DNA from: Pseudomonas marvdashtae
Lineage (GTDB): Bacteria; Pseudomonadota; Gammaproteobacteria; Pseudomonadales; Pseudomonadaceae
NCBI RefSeq assembly: GCF_014268655.2
Contig: NZ_JABWQX020000001.1
Span: 3,254,001-3,318,000 of the forward strand
Length of the DNA: 64,000 nt
Direction of reading: 5' to 3'
A model generated the notes under the pieces. The model saw only the letters and a list, made by a program, of their open reading frames with translations, did no database searches and was not told where the DNA came from. Of the stretch, positions 8,888 through 16,187 are shown piece after piece (within the stretch, counting starts at the first letter, position 1; each line of letters opens with the position of its first letter). The translations under genes were made by a program, and so were the position numbers.

Positions 8888-9763
8888 TTGAAAATCCTTG
8901 GCCATATCGTCAATCGCGTCGCCGTGGCGGCGCTCGCCGTCACGGCGGCGCTTGGCGCGAGTACAGGGACGTACTACATGATGAACAGCAGAGCTGCACC
9001 GGACATTGTCGGCATCGTCTGGCAGCCGGACAACCAGACCGTCGGCATCAATGGCCATTGGGAACAGCTGGGAGTCCGCGAACTGCTGGTGCAATGGACG
9101 GTGGTGGACGACCAGGCGTTTGTTCCCGGCACCGGTCTGCCCAACGTACCGGTGCTGCCGGATTGGGCGCGGATCGCCAAGGCGCCATGGGCGCAGGATG
9201 TCATCCTCGGGCTCGCCGGTCACTTCAGCGAAAACCGTTCACGGGACAACATCGAGCAACTGGCTGCGGTGTCAGAACGTATTGCTCGATTGCCAACACC
9301 GCTGCACGTCACCGGCTGGTACTTTCCGGCCGAAGTCGACCCCAGCTGGACTCGCGCCAAAGAGCTGCCTGCATTGCTTGCCAACCTGCCGCGGCCACTG
9401 TGGATCAGCGTCTATGACGGCGCCAATATCGGCCCAGCCGCCACCGCCGACTGGCTCAAGCAGTGGCTGCCAGACGACATTGGCGTATTTTTCCAGGACG
9501 GCGTCGGCGTCTACGCGCGCACCGCACCGGTGGCACGAACCTATGCCGACACGCTGCGTGATCGCCTCGGCGAGGATCGGGTGCGGATCATTGTCGAAGC
9601 CTTCCGTCCCCAACAGGGCGGCGGCTTCCGTTCGGCCACCGCAGCCGAGCTCCTGCCGCAACTGACCGCGTATGACGGCTACCCGCTCTACCTTTTTGAC
9701 GGGCCACACTACGTGACGCCCGACTTGGTCGGCGAACTGAAGCGATCCTTAGCCAAGCCTTGA
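8888..9763 (+). CDS. Periplasmic DUF4434-type / YbcH-like protein of the glycan operon
   Basis: About 291 residues with an N-terminal signal or anchor helix (HIVNRVAVAALAVTAALG) and then a soluble domain with TIM-barrel flavour: IVGIVWQPDN, ELLVQWTVVDD, VILGLAGHF, TGWYFPAEVD, LWISVYDG, IGVFFQDGVG, VRIIVEAFRP. Acidic residues at strand ends (PAEVD, FQDG, VEAF) resemble glycoside-hydrolase-like folds, but I cannot assign catalysis. TTG at 8888 is preferred because AAGG (8877-8880) lies 7 nt upstream and the protein then begins MKILGHIV. GTG at 8864 is an alternative. From memory, E. coli has a protein of similar length, YbcH, just downstream of nfrA. That and the operon position suggest a role in processing or releasing the glycan. 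Confidence 0.65.
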   Translation: MKILGHIVNRVAVAALAVTAALGASTGTYYMMNSRAAPDIVGIVWQPDNQTVGINGHWEQLGVRELLVQWTVVDDQAFVPGTGLPNVPVLPDWARIAKAPWAQDVILGLAGHFSENRSRDNIEQLAAVSERIARLPTPLHVTGWYFPAEVDPSWTRAKELPALLANLPRPLWISVYDGANIGPAATADWLKQWLPDDIGVFFQDGVGVYARTAPVARTYADTLRDRLGEDRVRIIVEAFRPQQGGGFRSATAAELLPQLTAYDGYPLYLFDGPHYVTPDLVGELKRSLAKP

Positions 9764-9947
9764 GGTGCGCAGCGTTTTGCGGATGGATTTGTATCGTTCT
9801 GTATATCAAGGGCCATCAGATACGAAGCCGCCGATTTCAGGCCATTGCGATACACATCCGCGATACACCCGAGCGTTTAACTGTGACTACCGAACAGCAG
9901 CACACCCGCTGCCACGGCTAATCCAACCAAGCGCAAGGAGAATCACC

Positions 9948-10277
9948 ATGTTCAATTTCTCGAAACTTTCTTCCCTGGCCATCGCCCTGACACTGGTTGG
10001 CGGTGTTGGCTTGTCGAATGTTGCCTCGGCGAGCGCGCAGGCCGACAGCCCGTCTGCCCAACAACTGGCAGAAGGTGGCTCCGATCGCCTGATTCAGAAT
10101 CGCGTGGCCGAAGGCGGTTCTGATCGCCTGATCCAGAATCGCGTGGCAGAAGGCGGTTCTGATCGCCTGATCCAGAATCGCGTGGCAGAAGGCGGTTCTG
10201 ATCGCCTGATACAGAATCGCGTTGCCGAAGGCGGGGCCGATCGGTTGCAGGAGCTTCGCGAACGCAGCGCGGTCTGA
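9948..10277 (+). CDS. Small exported protein with 13-residue tandem repeats
   Basis: 109 residues. ATG 9948 is preceded by AAGGAG (9935-9940) at 7 nt, a strong ribosome site, so the longer in-frame start at 9765 is rejected. Residues 1-30 form a signal peptide (SLAIALTLVGGVGLSNVASASA). A short linker (QADSPSAQQL) leads to the 13-mer AEGGSDRLIQNRV repeated four times without change (41-92), then a divergent fifth copy, AEGGADRLQELRE, and the end RSAV. No known domain is recognised. Near-identical DNA units suggest recent expansion or homogenisation. It lies 184 nt behind the NfrA/NfrB operon with its own ribosome site and possibly its own promoter. A periplasmic or secreted structural or ligand-binding role is only a guess. 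Confidence 0.8.
   Translation: MFNFSKLSSLAIALTLVGGVGLSNVASASAQADSPSAQQLAEGGSDRLIQNRVAEGGSDRLIQNRVAEGGSDRLIQNRVAEGGSDRLIQNRVAEGGADRLQELRERSAV
10068..10262 (+). repeat. 39-bp in-frame tandem repeat, four full units plus a partial fifth
   Basis: The units start at 10068, 10107, 10146 and 10185. A degenerate fifth runs from 10224. Each encodes AEGGSDRLIQNRV. The copies differ by only a few synonymous bases (for example GATTCAG, GATCCAG or GATACAG for I-Q). Copy number is likely to vary between strains through slippage or recombination. Confidence 0.95.
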
Positions 10278-10322
10278 AGGCGCTGTTGTGGCGAGGGGGC
10301 AAGCGTTTGAACAGCCAAGAAA

Positions 10323-10350
10323 AAGCCCCGCGTCTTTCGAGGCGGGGCTT
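10323..10350. terminator. Bidirectional intrinsic terminator between the repeat protein and gdhB
   Basis: A 9-bp stem AAGCCCCGC / GCGGGGCTT with a 10-nt loop lies between converging genes. On the reverse strand the stem is followed by a T run (GGGGCTTTTTC), so it should end gdhB transcription. The forward side has only a short T stretch. Confidence 0.8.
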
Positions 10351-10367
10351 GTTCACACAGCTATGTA

Positions 10368-13300
10368 TCAGTTGGCCGTGACGACCGCCTGACCGCTCAA
10401 CGCGAGGTCGAGCAGTTCGCGGTTGGCCACCGCGTACATGGCGTAGTCGGTGCCGCTGGCGGCACGGATGTCCACCAGCATGGCGCGCCAGCGCTCAACC
10501 ATTTCGCGGTGCTGTTCCAGCCACAGCGCCAGGCGTGTTTCCACGTCCTGGGTGCCGTCGCCCTCTTGCAAGACCGAGATGGTGATCGCCCGTTGCTGCC
10601 AGTCGATGTCATCGCGGAACGCTTCGCGGGCCAGGGCCTGCCAGTTGTTTTCCACCGGCAAGGCGCTGATCTGTTGCAGGTACCAGGTGATGTCCAGCGC
10701 GCTGCCCACGGCGAAGTACGCCTTGGCCACATCGGCGGCGTTCTGGCCAGTCACGTCGGACGCCTCGATGATCGGCAGCAAGGTGTACAGGTGCGTGGTG
10801 CCGGCAACCATGCGCGCGAGCAACTCCGGCACGCCAGCCGCCACGTAGGCTTGATAGCGGGTCTGCCAGCCTTCACGGGTCGGGCCTTCCAGCAACTCGT
10901 CGAGCTTGAGGCCCAACGCCGCCAGGTGCGGACCGAAGTGAGCGACGTCACGGGCAGCGTTCTGCTCGTTGCGGCGGCTGCGCAGGAACCAGCGCGTGGC
11001 GCGACGGCCCAGGCGCATCAGCTCGTCCATCAGCTCCAGTTGCACGTCGGCCGAGACCTGATGGTCCAGGGCTTCGATCTGGCGGAACCAGTGTGGGAGG
11101 TGGAAGATATCCCGCACGATCACATAGGCGCCGGCCACGTTCGCCGGGCTCATGCCCGTCGACTCTTTCAACCGCTGGACGAAGGTGATGCCCATGTGGT
11201 TGACCAGGTCGTTGGCGATCTGGGTGCTGACGATCTCGCGTTTCAGGCGATGACGACGCATGGCCTCGGAGAACTTGCTCACCAGCATTGGTGGGAATGC
11301 AGTCTCCATGTCACGGGTCAGGTAATCGTCATCCGGCACCTGGGAGTTGAGCAGCGCTTCCTTGAGATCGATCTTGCTGTAGGAGATCAGCACCGACAGT
11401 TCGGCACGGGTCAGGCCATGGCCCGCCGCGACACGTTCAGCCAGCTGCTCTTCCGTCGGCAGGAACTCGATGGCGCGGTCCAGCTTGCCACGCACTTCCA
11501 GGTCGTTCATCAGGCGCTTGTATTCGGCGATCCGCACGAAAGCGCGGCGTGCCGCCAGGGACAGGGCCTGGGTCTGCTTGTAGTTGTTGCCCAACACCAG
11601 GCCGCCGACTTCGTCGGTCATGCTTGCCAGCAACTGGTTGCGTTGCTTGTCGGTCATGTCGCCGGCCTGCACCACTTCGTTGAGCAGGATCTTGATGTTC
11701 ACTTCGTGGTCGGAGCAGTCGACGCCGCCAGCGTTGTCGATAAAGTCGGTGTTGGAACCGCCGCCATTGAGGCCGAACTCGACACGACCCAGCTGGGTCA
11801 TGCCCAGGTTGCCGCCCTCGCCCACCACTTTGCAGCGCAGTTCGTTGCCGTTCACGCGCAGCGCATCGTTGGCCTTGTCGCCGACATCGGCGTGGCTTTC
11901 GGTGCTGGCCTTGACGTAGGTGCCGATACCGCCGTTCCACAACAGGTCCACCGGCGCCTTGAGCAAGGCGTTCAGCAGTTCGGTCGGGGTCAGTTTGTCG
12001 GCCTTGATGTCGAAGCGTTCTTTCATCTGTGGCGAAATCGCGATGCTCTTCGCGCTGCGCGAGAAGATACCGCCGCCTTCGGACATGATGCTGGTGTCGT
12101 AGTCGGTCCAGGCCGAACGCGGCAGTTCGAACAGACGCTTGCGCTCGGCAAAGCTGCTGGCAGGCTCCGGGTTCGGGTCGATGAAGATGTGCAGATGGTT
12201 GAAAGCCGCGACCAGTTGCAGCTTGTCGGACATCAACAAGCCGTTGCCGAACACGTCGCCGGCCATATCGCCGACGCCCACTACGGTGATGCTGTCTTCC
12301 TGGACATTGATGCCGCGCTCGCGGAAGTGGCGCTGAACGCCGACCCACGCGCCCTTGGCGGTGATACCCATTTTCTTGTGGTCGTAACCGGCCGAACCGC
12401 CGGAGGCAAACGCATCGCCGAGCCAGAAGCCGTAGTCGATGGCGATGCCGTTGGCGATGTCGGAGAAGGTCGCGGTGCCTTTGTCCGCCGCCACCACCAG
12501 GTACGGGTCATCGTCGTCATGACGCACGACGTTGGCCGGCGGCACCAGCGCGCCGTCCTTCAGGTTATCGGTGATGTCCAACAGGCCCGAGATGAAGATG
12601 CGGTAGCAGGCGATGCCCTCGGCCGCGATCTCGTCCCGGCTGCCGCCCAACGGCAGGCGACGTGGCAGGAAACCACCCTTGGCGCCCACCGGCACGATCA
12701 CCGAGTTCTTCACTTGCTGGGCTTTTACCAGGCCCAGTACTTCGGTGCGGTAGTCTTCTTCACGGTCGGACCAGCGCAGGCCGCCACGGGCGACGTTGCC
12801 GAAGCGCAGGTGCACGCCTTCGACCCGTGGCGAGTAGACGAAGATCTCGAACTTCGGCACCGGCTTCGGCAGTTCCGGAATCAGGTGCGGGTTGAACTTG
12901 AAGCTGAAGTAGGACTTGTTCTGGCCGTTGGCGTCGGTCTGGTAGAAGTTGGTCCGCAGGGTCGCCTTGATCAGATCCAGGTAGCGACGCAGGATGCGGT
13001 CTTCGTTGAGCACCTGCACGTCGTCCAGGGCCGAGAGGATCGCCTGTTCCAGACGCAGCTGCTTGTCTTCCAGGTCATCGCCACTGAGCTTGCGCGCCAG
13101 GTAGAAGCGGGTCTTGAACAACCGGGTCAGCTCACGAGCAATGTCGGTGTGGTTGTTCAGGGTGCTGGCGATGTAGCCAAGGTCGAAGCCCAGGCGGATC
13201 TGCTTCAGGTAACGGGCGTAGGCACGCAGCAACGCCACGTCGCGCCATGGCAGGCCGGCGGTGAGCACCAGGCGGTTGAACGCATCGTTCTCGGCATCGC

Positions 13301-15236
13301 CACGGACGATGTGGACGAAGGCGTCCTGCAAGGTGTCGTTGAGCTGCTGGATATCGAGGTCCAGGCCTTCGGCGGCGGTGAACGCAAAATCATGGATCCA
13401 GAACTCGCGACCATTGGTATGGCGCAGGCGATACGGGAATTCGCCCAGCACGCGCAGGCCGAGGTTTTCCAGGATCGGCAGCACGTCGGACAGCGCCAGC
13501 GGCGTGTCGGCGTGATACAGCTTGCAATGCAGCTCACGCTGGCCGGACACCTGGCCCAACGGCTGGTAGAAGCTCATCACCAGCGGGTTGGTTTCGTTCA
13601 GGCTCAGCAGGTGTTGCATGTCCACCACGGCGGAGTGCGCGGCAAAACGCTCGCGGTAGCCGGCCGGGAAGCCTTTCGGGAAGTCCGACAGCACGTTGGT
13701 GCCCTGGGCTTCGCCGAAGCTCTCGATAACCAGGCTGGCGTAGTCGTCTTTCCAGCTGCGGCAGGCCTGCACGACTTCTTTTTCCAGCAGGACCGGGTCG
13801 ATGTCGAGACGGTTTTTCGGGTCCACCCGCAGGATCAACTGCACGCGGGCCAGTACCGATTCGGAGAAGAAGGTCCAGAACTCGCAGTCCGACGCCTTCA
13901 GGCGATCCATCAGCACTTGCTGGATCTTCTGGCGCACTTCGGTGGAGTAGATATCACGCGGCACGTAGGCCAGGCAGTAGCAGAATCGGCCATACGGGTC
14001 TTTGCGCAGGAACACGCGGATCTTGTTGCGCTCCTGGATCTGCACGATCGACATCACGGTGGTGAACAGCTCGTCCACCGGGGTCTGGAACAGGTCGTCA
14101 CGGGGCAGCACTTCGACCACCTGCGCCAGTTCCTTGCCCAGGTGCGCCTTGGCCTGGAAGCCCGAACGACGTTCGATTTCCTCGACCTTGCGGCGGATGT
14201 ACGGAATGACTCGCACGCTCTCGCCATACACCGAAGAGGTGTACAGGCCCATGAAGCGGCATTCCTTGATGACCTTGCCGTCGGCGTCGATTTCACGGAT
14301 CGACACGTAGTCCGGGTACGCCGGACGGTGCACGCGGCTCGGGTGCGCTGCTTTGGCGAACGACAGCAGGGTCGGTTCGCGCAGGTAATTGACGGCGTAG
14401 TCTTCGATGCGCAGGTCTTCGGCGGTGAGGCCGGCGCGCAGCAATTTGGTCAGGCCAAGGAAGGACTCAGGGTCGTACTCGATATGGCCGCCATCGGCTT
14501 CATCGCGCACCACAAATTCTTCATAGCCCAGGAAGGTGAAGTGGTTGCCCACCAGCCATTCCAGGAAGCTCTTGATTTCGGCTTTTTCGTCGGCGTTCGT
14601 GGCGTAGGCACTGTCGTCCAGACTCGCGAGGATTTCCTGGACCTTGGCTTTCATCGGCTCGAAATCGGCCACGGCCACCCGCACTTCGCCCAGCACTTGC
14701 TCAAGTTCCTTGCTCAGGACATTGAGTTCGGCGGCGTTGGCGCAGCGGTCGATCTCCAGGTACATCAACGACTCTTGCAGCACGTCGTCGCCCTGGGTGC
14801 CCTTCGGCAGAATTTCCAGCAACTCGCCCTTGCTGCCGCGACGCACGCTCAGGACGGTGGTTTGTAGGGTATGAATGCTGTAGCCGCGACGGTTCAGCTC
14901 GGTGCGGACCGAATCCACCAGGAATGGCAGGTCGTGGTGCAGCACTTCGACGGCGGTGTGGGTCGACTGCCAGCCGTGGCGTTCGTAATCGGGGTTGTAG
15001 ACACGCACCTGCGGTTGCGCGTGATCGAAGCGCTCAAGCAGGCGCCAGGCGGACAAGGTGCAGCCGGCGAGGTCGGACAACCGGCGCTGGGTGAGTTCAT
15101 CGAGGGAAATGATGCCGAAGAATTGTTCAGCGAACAGCGCCACTTGTGGCAGTGCCTGTTCACTGATGTGCTGCGCCAGTGCCGCTTGCAGTTGGTGCTG
15201 GAAGTCGGCTTTGCTGGCTGCGGTGAAGAACGCCAT
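10368..15236 (-). CDS. gdhB: NAD-specific glutamate dehydrogenase, large (180-kDa) class
   Basis: 1622 residues. Oxidatively deaminates L-glutamate to 2-oxoglutarate using NAD, in the cytosol, feeding amino-acid carbon into the TCA cycle. The length and layout match the large bacterial GDH family: about 700 N-terminal regulatory residues with ACT-like segments, then the catalytic region with RGGLRWSDREEDYRTEVLGL, PVGAKGGF, VVAADKGTATFSD and the nucleotide-binding VGVGDMAGDVFGNG. ATG 15236 (MAFFTAASKADFQ) is chosen over the upstream in-frame ATG at 15284 because GGAG lies about 9 nt ahead of it and the family N terminus begins there. The gene is monocistronic, with the terminator at 10323-10350. 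A long open frame on the opposite strand is only a codon-bias shadow. Confidence 0.95.
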   Translation of the reverse strand: MAFFTAASKADFQHQLQAALAQHISEQALPQVALFAEQFFGIISLDELTQRRLSDLAGCTLSAWRLLERFDHAQPQVRVYNPDYERHGWQSTHTAVEVLHHDLPFLVDSVRTELNRRGYSIHTLQTTVLSVRRGSKGELLEILPKGTQGDDVLQESLMYLEIDRCANAAELNVLSKELEQVLGEVRVAVADFEPMKAKVQEILASLDDSAYATNADEKAEIKSFLEWLVGNHFTFLGYEEFVVRDEADGGHIEYDPESFLGLTKLLRAGLTAEDLRIEDYAVNYLREPTLLSFAKAAHPSRVHRPAYPDYVSIREIDADGKVIKECRFMGLYTSSVYGESVRVIPYIRRKVEEIERRSGFQAKAHLGKELAQVVEVLPRDDLFQTPVDELFTTVMSIVQIQERNKIRVFLRKDPYGRFCYCLAYVPRDIYSTEVRQKIQQVLMDRLKASDCEFWTFFSESVLARVQLILRVDPKNRLDIDPVLLEKEVVQACRSWKDDYASLVIESFGEAQGTNVLSDFPKGFPAGYRERFAAHSAVVDMQHLLSLNETNPLVMSFYQPLGQVSGQRELHCKLYHADTPLALSDVLPILENLGLRVLGEFPYRLRHTNGREFWIHDFAFTAAEGLDLDIQQLNDTLQDAFVHIVRGDAENDAFNRLVLTAGLPWRDVALLRAYARYLKQIRLGFDLGYIASTLNNHTDIARELTRLFKTRFYLARKLSGDDLEDKQLRLEQAILSALDDVQVLNEDRILRRYLDLIKATLRTNFYQTDANGQNKSYFSFKFNPHLIPELPKPVPKFEIFVYSPRVEGVHLRFGNVARGGLRWSDREEDYRTEVLGLVKAQQVKNSVIVPVGAKGGFLPRRLPLGGSRDEIAAEGIACYRIFISGLLDITDNLKDGALVPPANVVRHDDDDPYLVVAADKGTATFSDIANGIAIDYGFWLGDAFASGGSAGYDHKKMGITAKGAWVGVQRHFRERGINVQEDSITVVGVGDMAGDVFGNGLLMSDKLQLVAAFNHLHIFIDPNPEPASSFAERKRLFELPRSAWTDYDTSIMSEGGGIFSRSAKSIAISPQMKERFDIKADKLTPTELLNALLKAPVDLLWNGGIGTYVKASTESHADVGDKANDALRVNGNELRCKVVGEGGNLGMTQLGRVEFGLNGGGSNTDFIDNAGGVDCSDHEVNIKILLNEVVQAGDMTDKQRNQLLASMTDEVGGLVLGNNYKQTQALSLAARRAFVRIAEYKRLMNDLEVRGKLDRAIEFLPTEEQLAERVAAGHGLTRAELSVLISYSKIDLKEALLNSQVPDDDYLTRDMETAFPPMLVSKFSEAMRRHRLKREIVSTQIANDLVNHMGITFVQRLKESTGMSPANVAGAYVIVRDIFHLPHWFRQIEALDHQVSADVQLELMDELMRLGRRATRWFLRSRRNEQNAARDVAHFGPHLAALGLKLDELLEGPTREGWQTRYQAYVAAGVPELLARMVAGTTHLYTLLPIIEASDVTGQNAADVAKAYFAVGSALDITWYLQQISALPVENNWQALAREAFRDDIDWQQRAITISVLQEGDGTQDVETRLALWLEQHREMVERWRAMLVDIRAASGTDYAMYAVANRELLDLALSGQAVVTAN

Positions 15237-15668
15237 CTGTGGTACTCCGCTTGGGCTTGTTATTGATGGTAGCGTCGCGTGCAACCCCTTTCGGGGCCGT
15301 CGGCCATCCCGTTCCTGATTCTCGGGCAGAGGAAACAGGATGACAGGTGGGTGAAGCTGGACGAGACCCGCAGGTCACATCCTTTTTCCATGTAATTTCA
15401 CTGTGATGACCACCTGCAAAAAACACTCCGCGATGCCCTTTGCAGGTACACATCCGTTGCGCAGCTTAACGAGTGCGACAACGTGCCTGCTTGCAACGCT
15501 GCGACATATTCGGTCATCGGCTAGCTTTAATAGCGACTCAGCATCGAACAACCCTAGCAGCCTGGAGCCCAAACGGCACCCTGCGCGGGTAATCCAGCAG
15601 AAAATCGTCCAGGCTGGCAGAATTCGGTTTTTCGCGTTTTGACGGCTCATCGAGCCAGGAGCCACCCG
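15237..15668. promoter_or_regulatory. Divergent intergenic region between gdhB and the small acidic-protein gene
   Basis: 432 nt without a credible gene. It must hold the gdhB promoter (reverse) and that of the gene at 15669 (forward). Visible structure includes a small hairpin, AACCCCTTTCGGGGCC, near 15281-15296. I could not assign -35/-10 boxes or a named operator with confidence. Confidence 0.4.
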
Positions 15669-16022
15669 ATGAAAATGACAACTGCCCTGCTGATCGCCAA
15701 CCCGTGCGATGACGAAGAGGACAACATGGCCATGCTGTGTTGCCACAGCAGCCAGGGCGACATGTTCCTGATGACCCGCTACCCCGACGAAGACGAGCTG
15801 GAAATCACCCTCGGCGACGAACCCTCGACGCTGGATGGCGTGAAGGTCACGCTCAGCGCGACGCTGTTGAAAATCGAAATCGCCGCGGCGGATGCCGACG
15901 CGCTCAACGGCGATGATGTGCTGGAAATCACTCATAGCAGCGATGCGGCGGACCTGGCGGAAGTGGAATTGACGTTGCAGAACATCCTCAAGGGAACCGG
16001 CACCTATATCAGCCAACTCTGA
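15669..16022 (+). CDS. Small acidic protein, function unknown
   Basis: 117 residues, ATG 15669 with AGGAG (15657-15661) 7 nt upstream. The sequence begins MKMTTALLIANPCDDEEDN, is strongly acidic (YPDEDELEITLGDEP) and has no membrane helix or signal. The pattern of short strands followed by a final helix (AEVELTLQNILKGTG) looks like a compact alpha/beta domain, somewhat like small immunity-type proteins. That likeness is weak and I give no function. It is divergent from gdhB and separated from the convergent WG-repeat gene by a pair of REP-like repeats. Confidence 0.75.
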   Translation: MKMTTALLIANPCDDEEDNMAMLCCHSSQGDMFLMTRYPDEDELEITLGDEPSTLDGVKVTLSATLLKIEIAAADADALNGDDVLEITHSSDAADLAEVELTLQNILKGTGTYISQL

Positions 16023-16043
16023 AACCAAAGGCGAATACGCTCC

Positions 16044-16176
16044 TGTGGCGAGGGAGCTTGCTCCCGCTGGGTTGCGCAGCAAACCCAAAACCAGGCACCA
16101 CGAATACGGCAGATAAACCGCATCGGTCGACTTGCGACTGCTACGCAGCCGAGCGGGAGCAAGCTCCCTCGCCACG
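16044..16176. repeat. Inverted REP pair (BIME-like)
   Basis: TGTGGCGAGGGAGCTTGCTC at 16044 is matched by its reverse complement ending GCTCCCTCGCCACG at 16176. The same element recurs at 35387-35519 and 41139-41254. It lies in the gap between convergent genes and may also act as a transcription stop or mRNA 3' stabiliser. Such repeats are typical of P. fluorescens group intergenic spaces. Confidence 0.9.
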
Positions 16177-16187
16177 GGGTCGGGGTG

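Noticed and set aside
10068..10262. Regular 39-bp repeats considered as a CRISPR-like array
   Set aside because: The units are contiguous with no spacers, stay in frame and encode an exported protein. No cas genes are present.
10509..14867. A 1452-codon open frame on the forward strand, antisense to gdhB
   Set aside because: It mirrors the high third-position G+C of gdhB, which removes stop codons from the opposite strand. The translation is His/Gln/Ala/Val-rich low-complexity sequence with no domain, and gdhB is complete with catalytic motifs.
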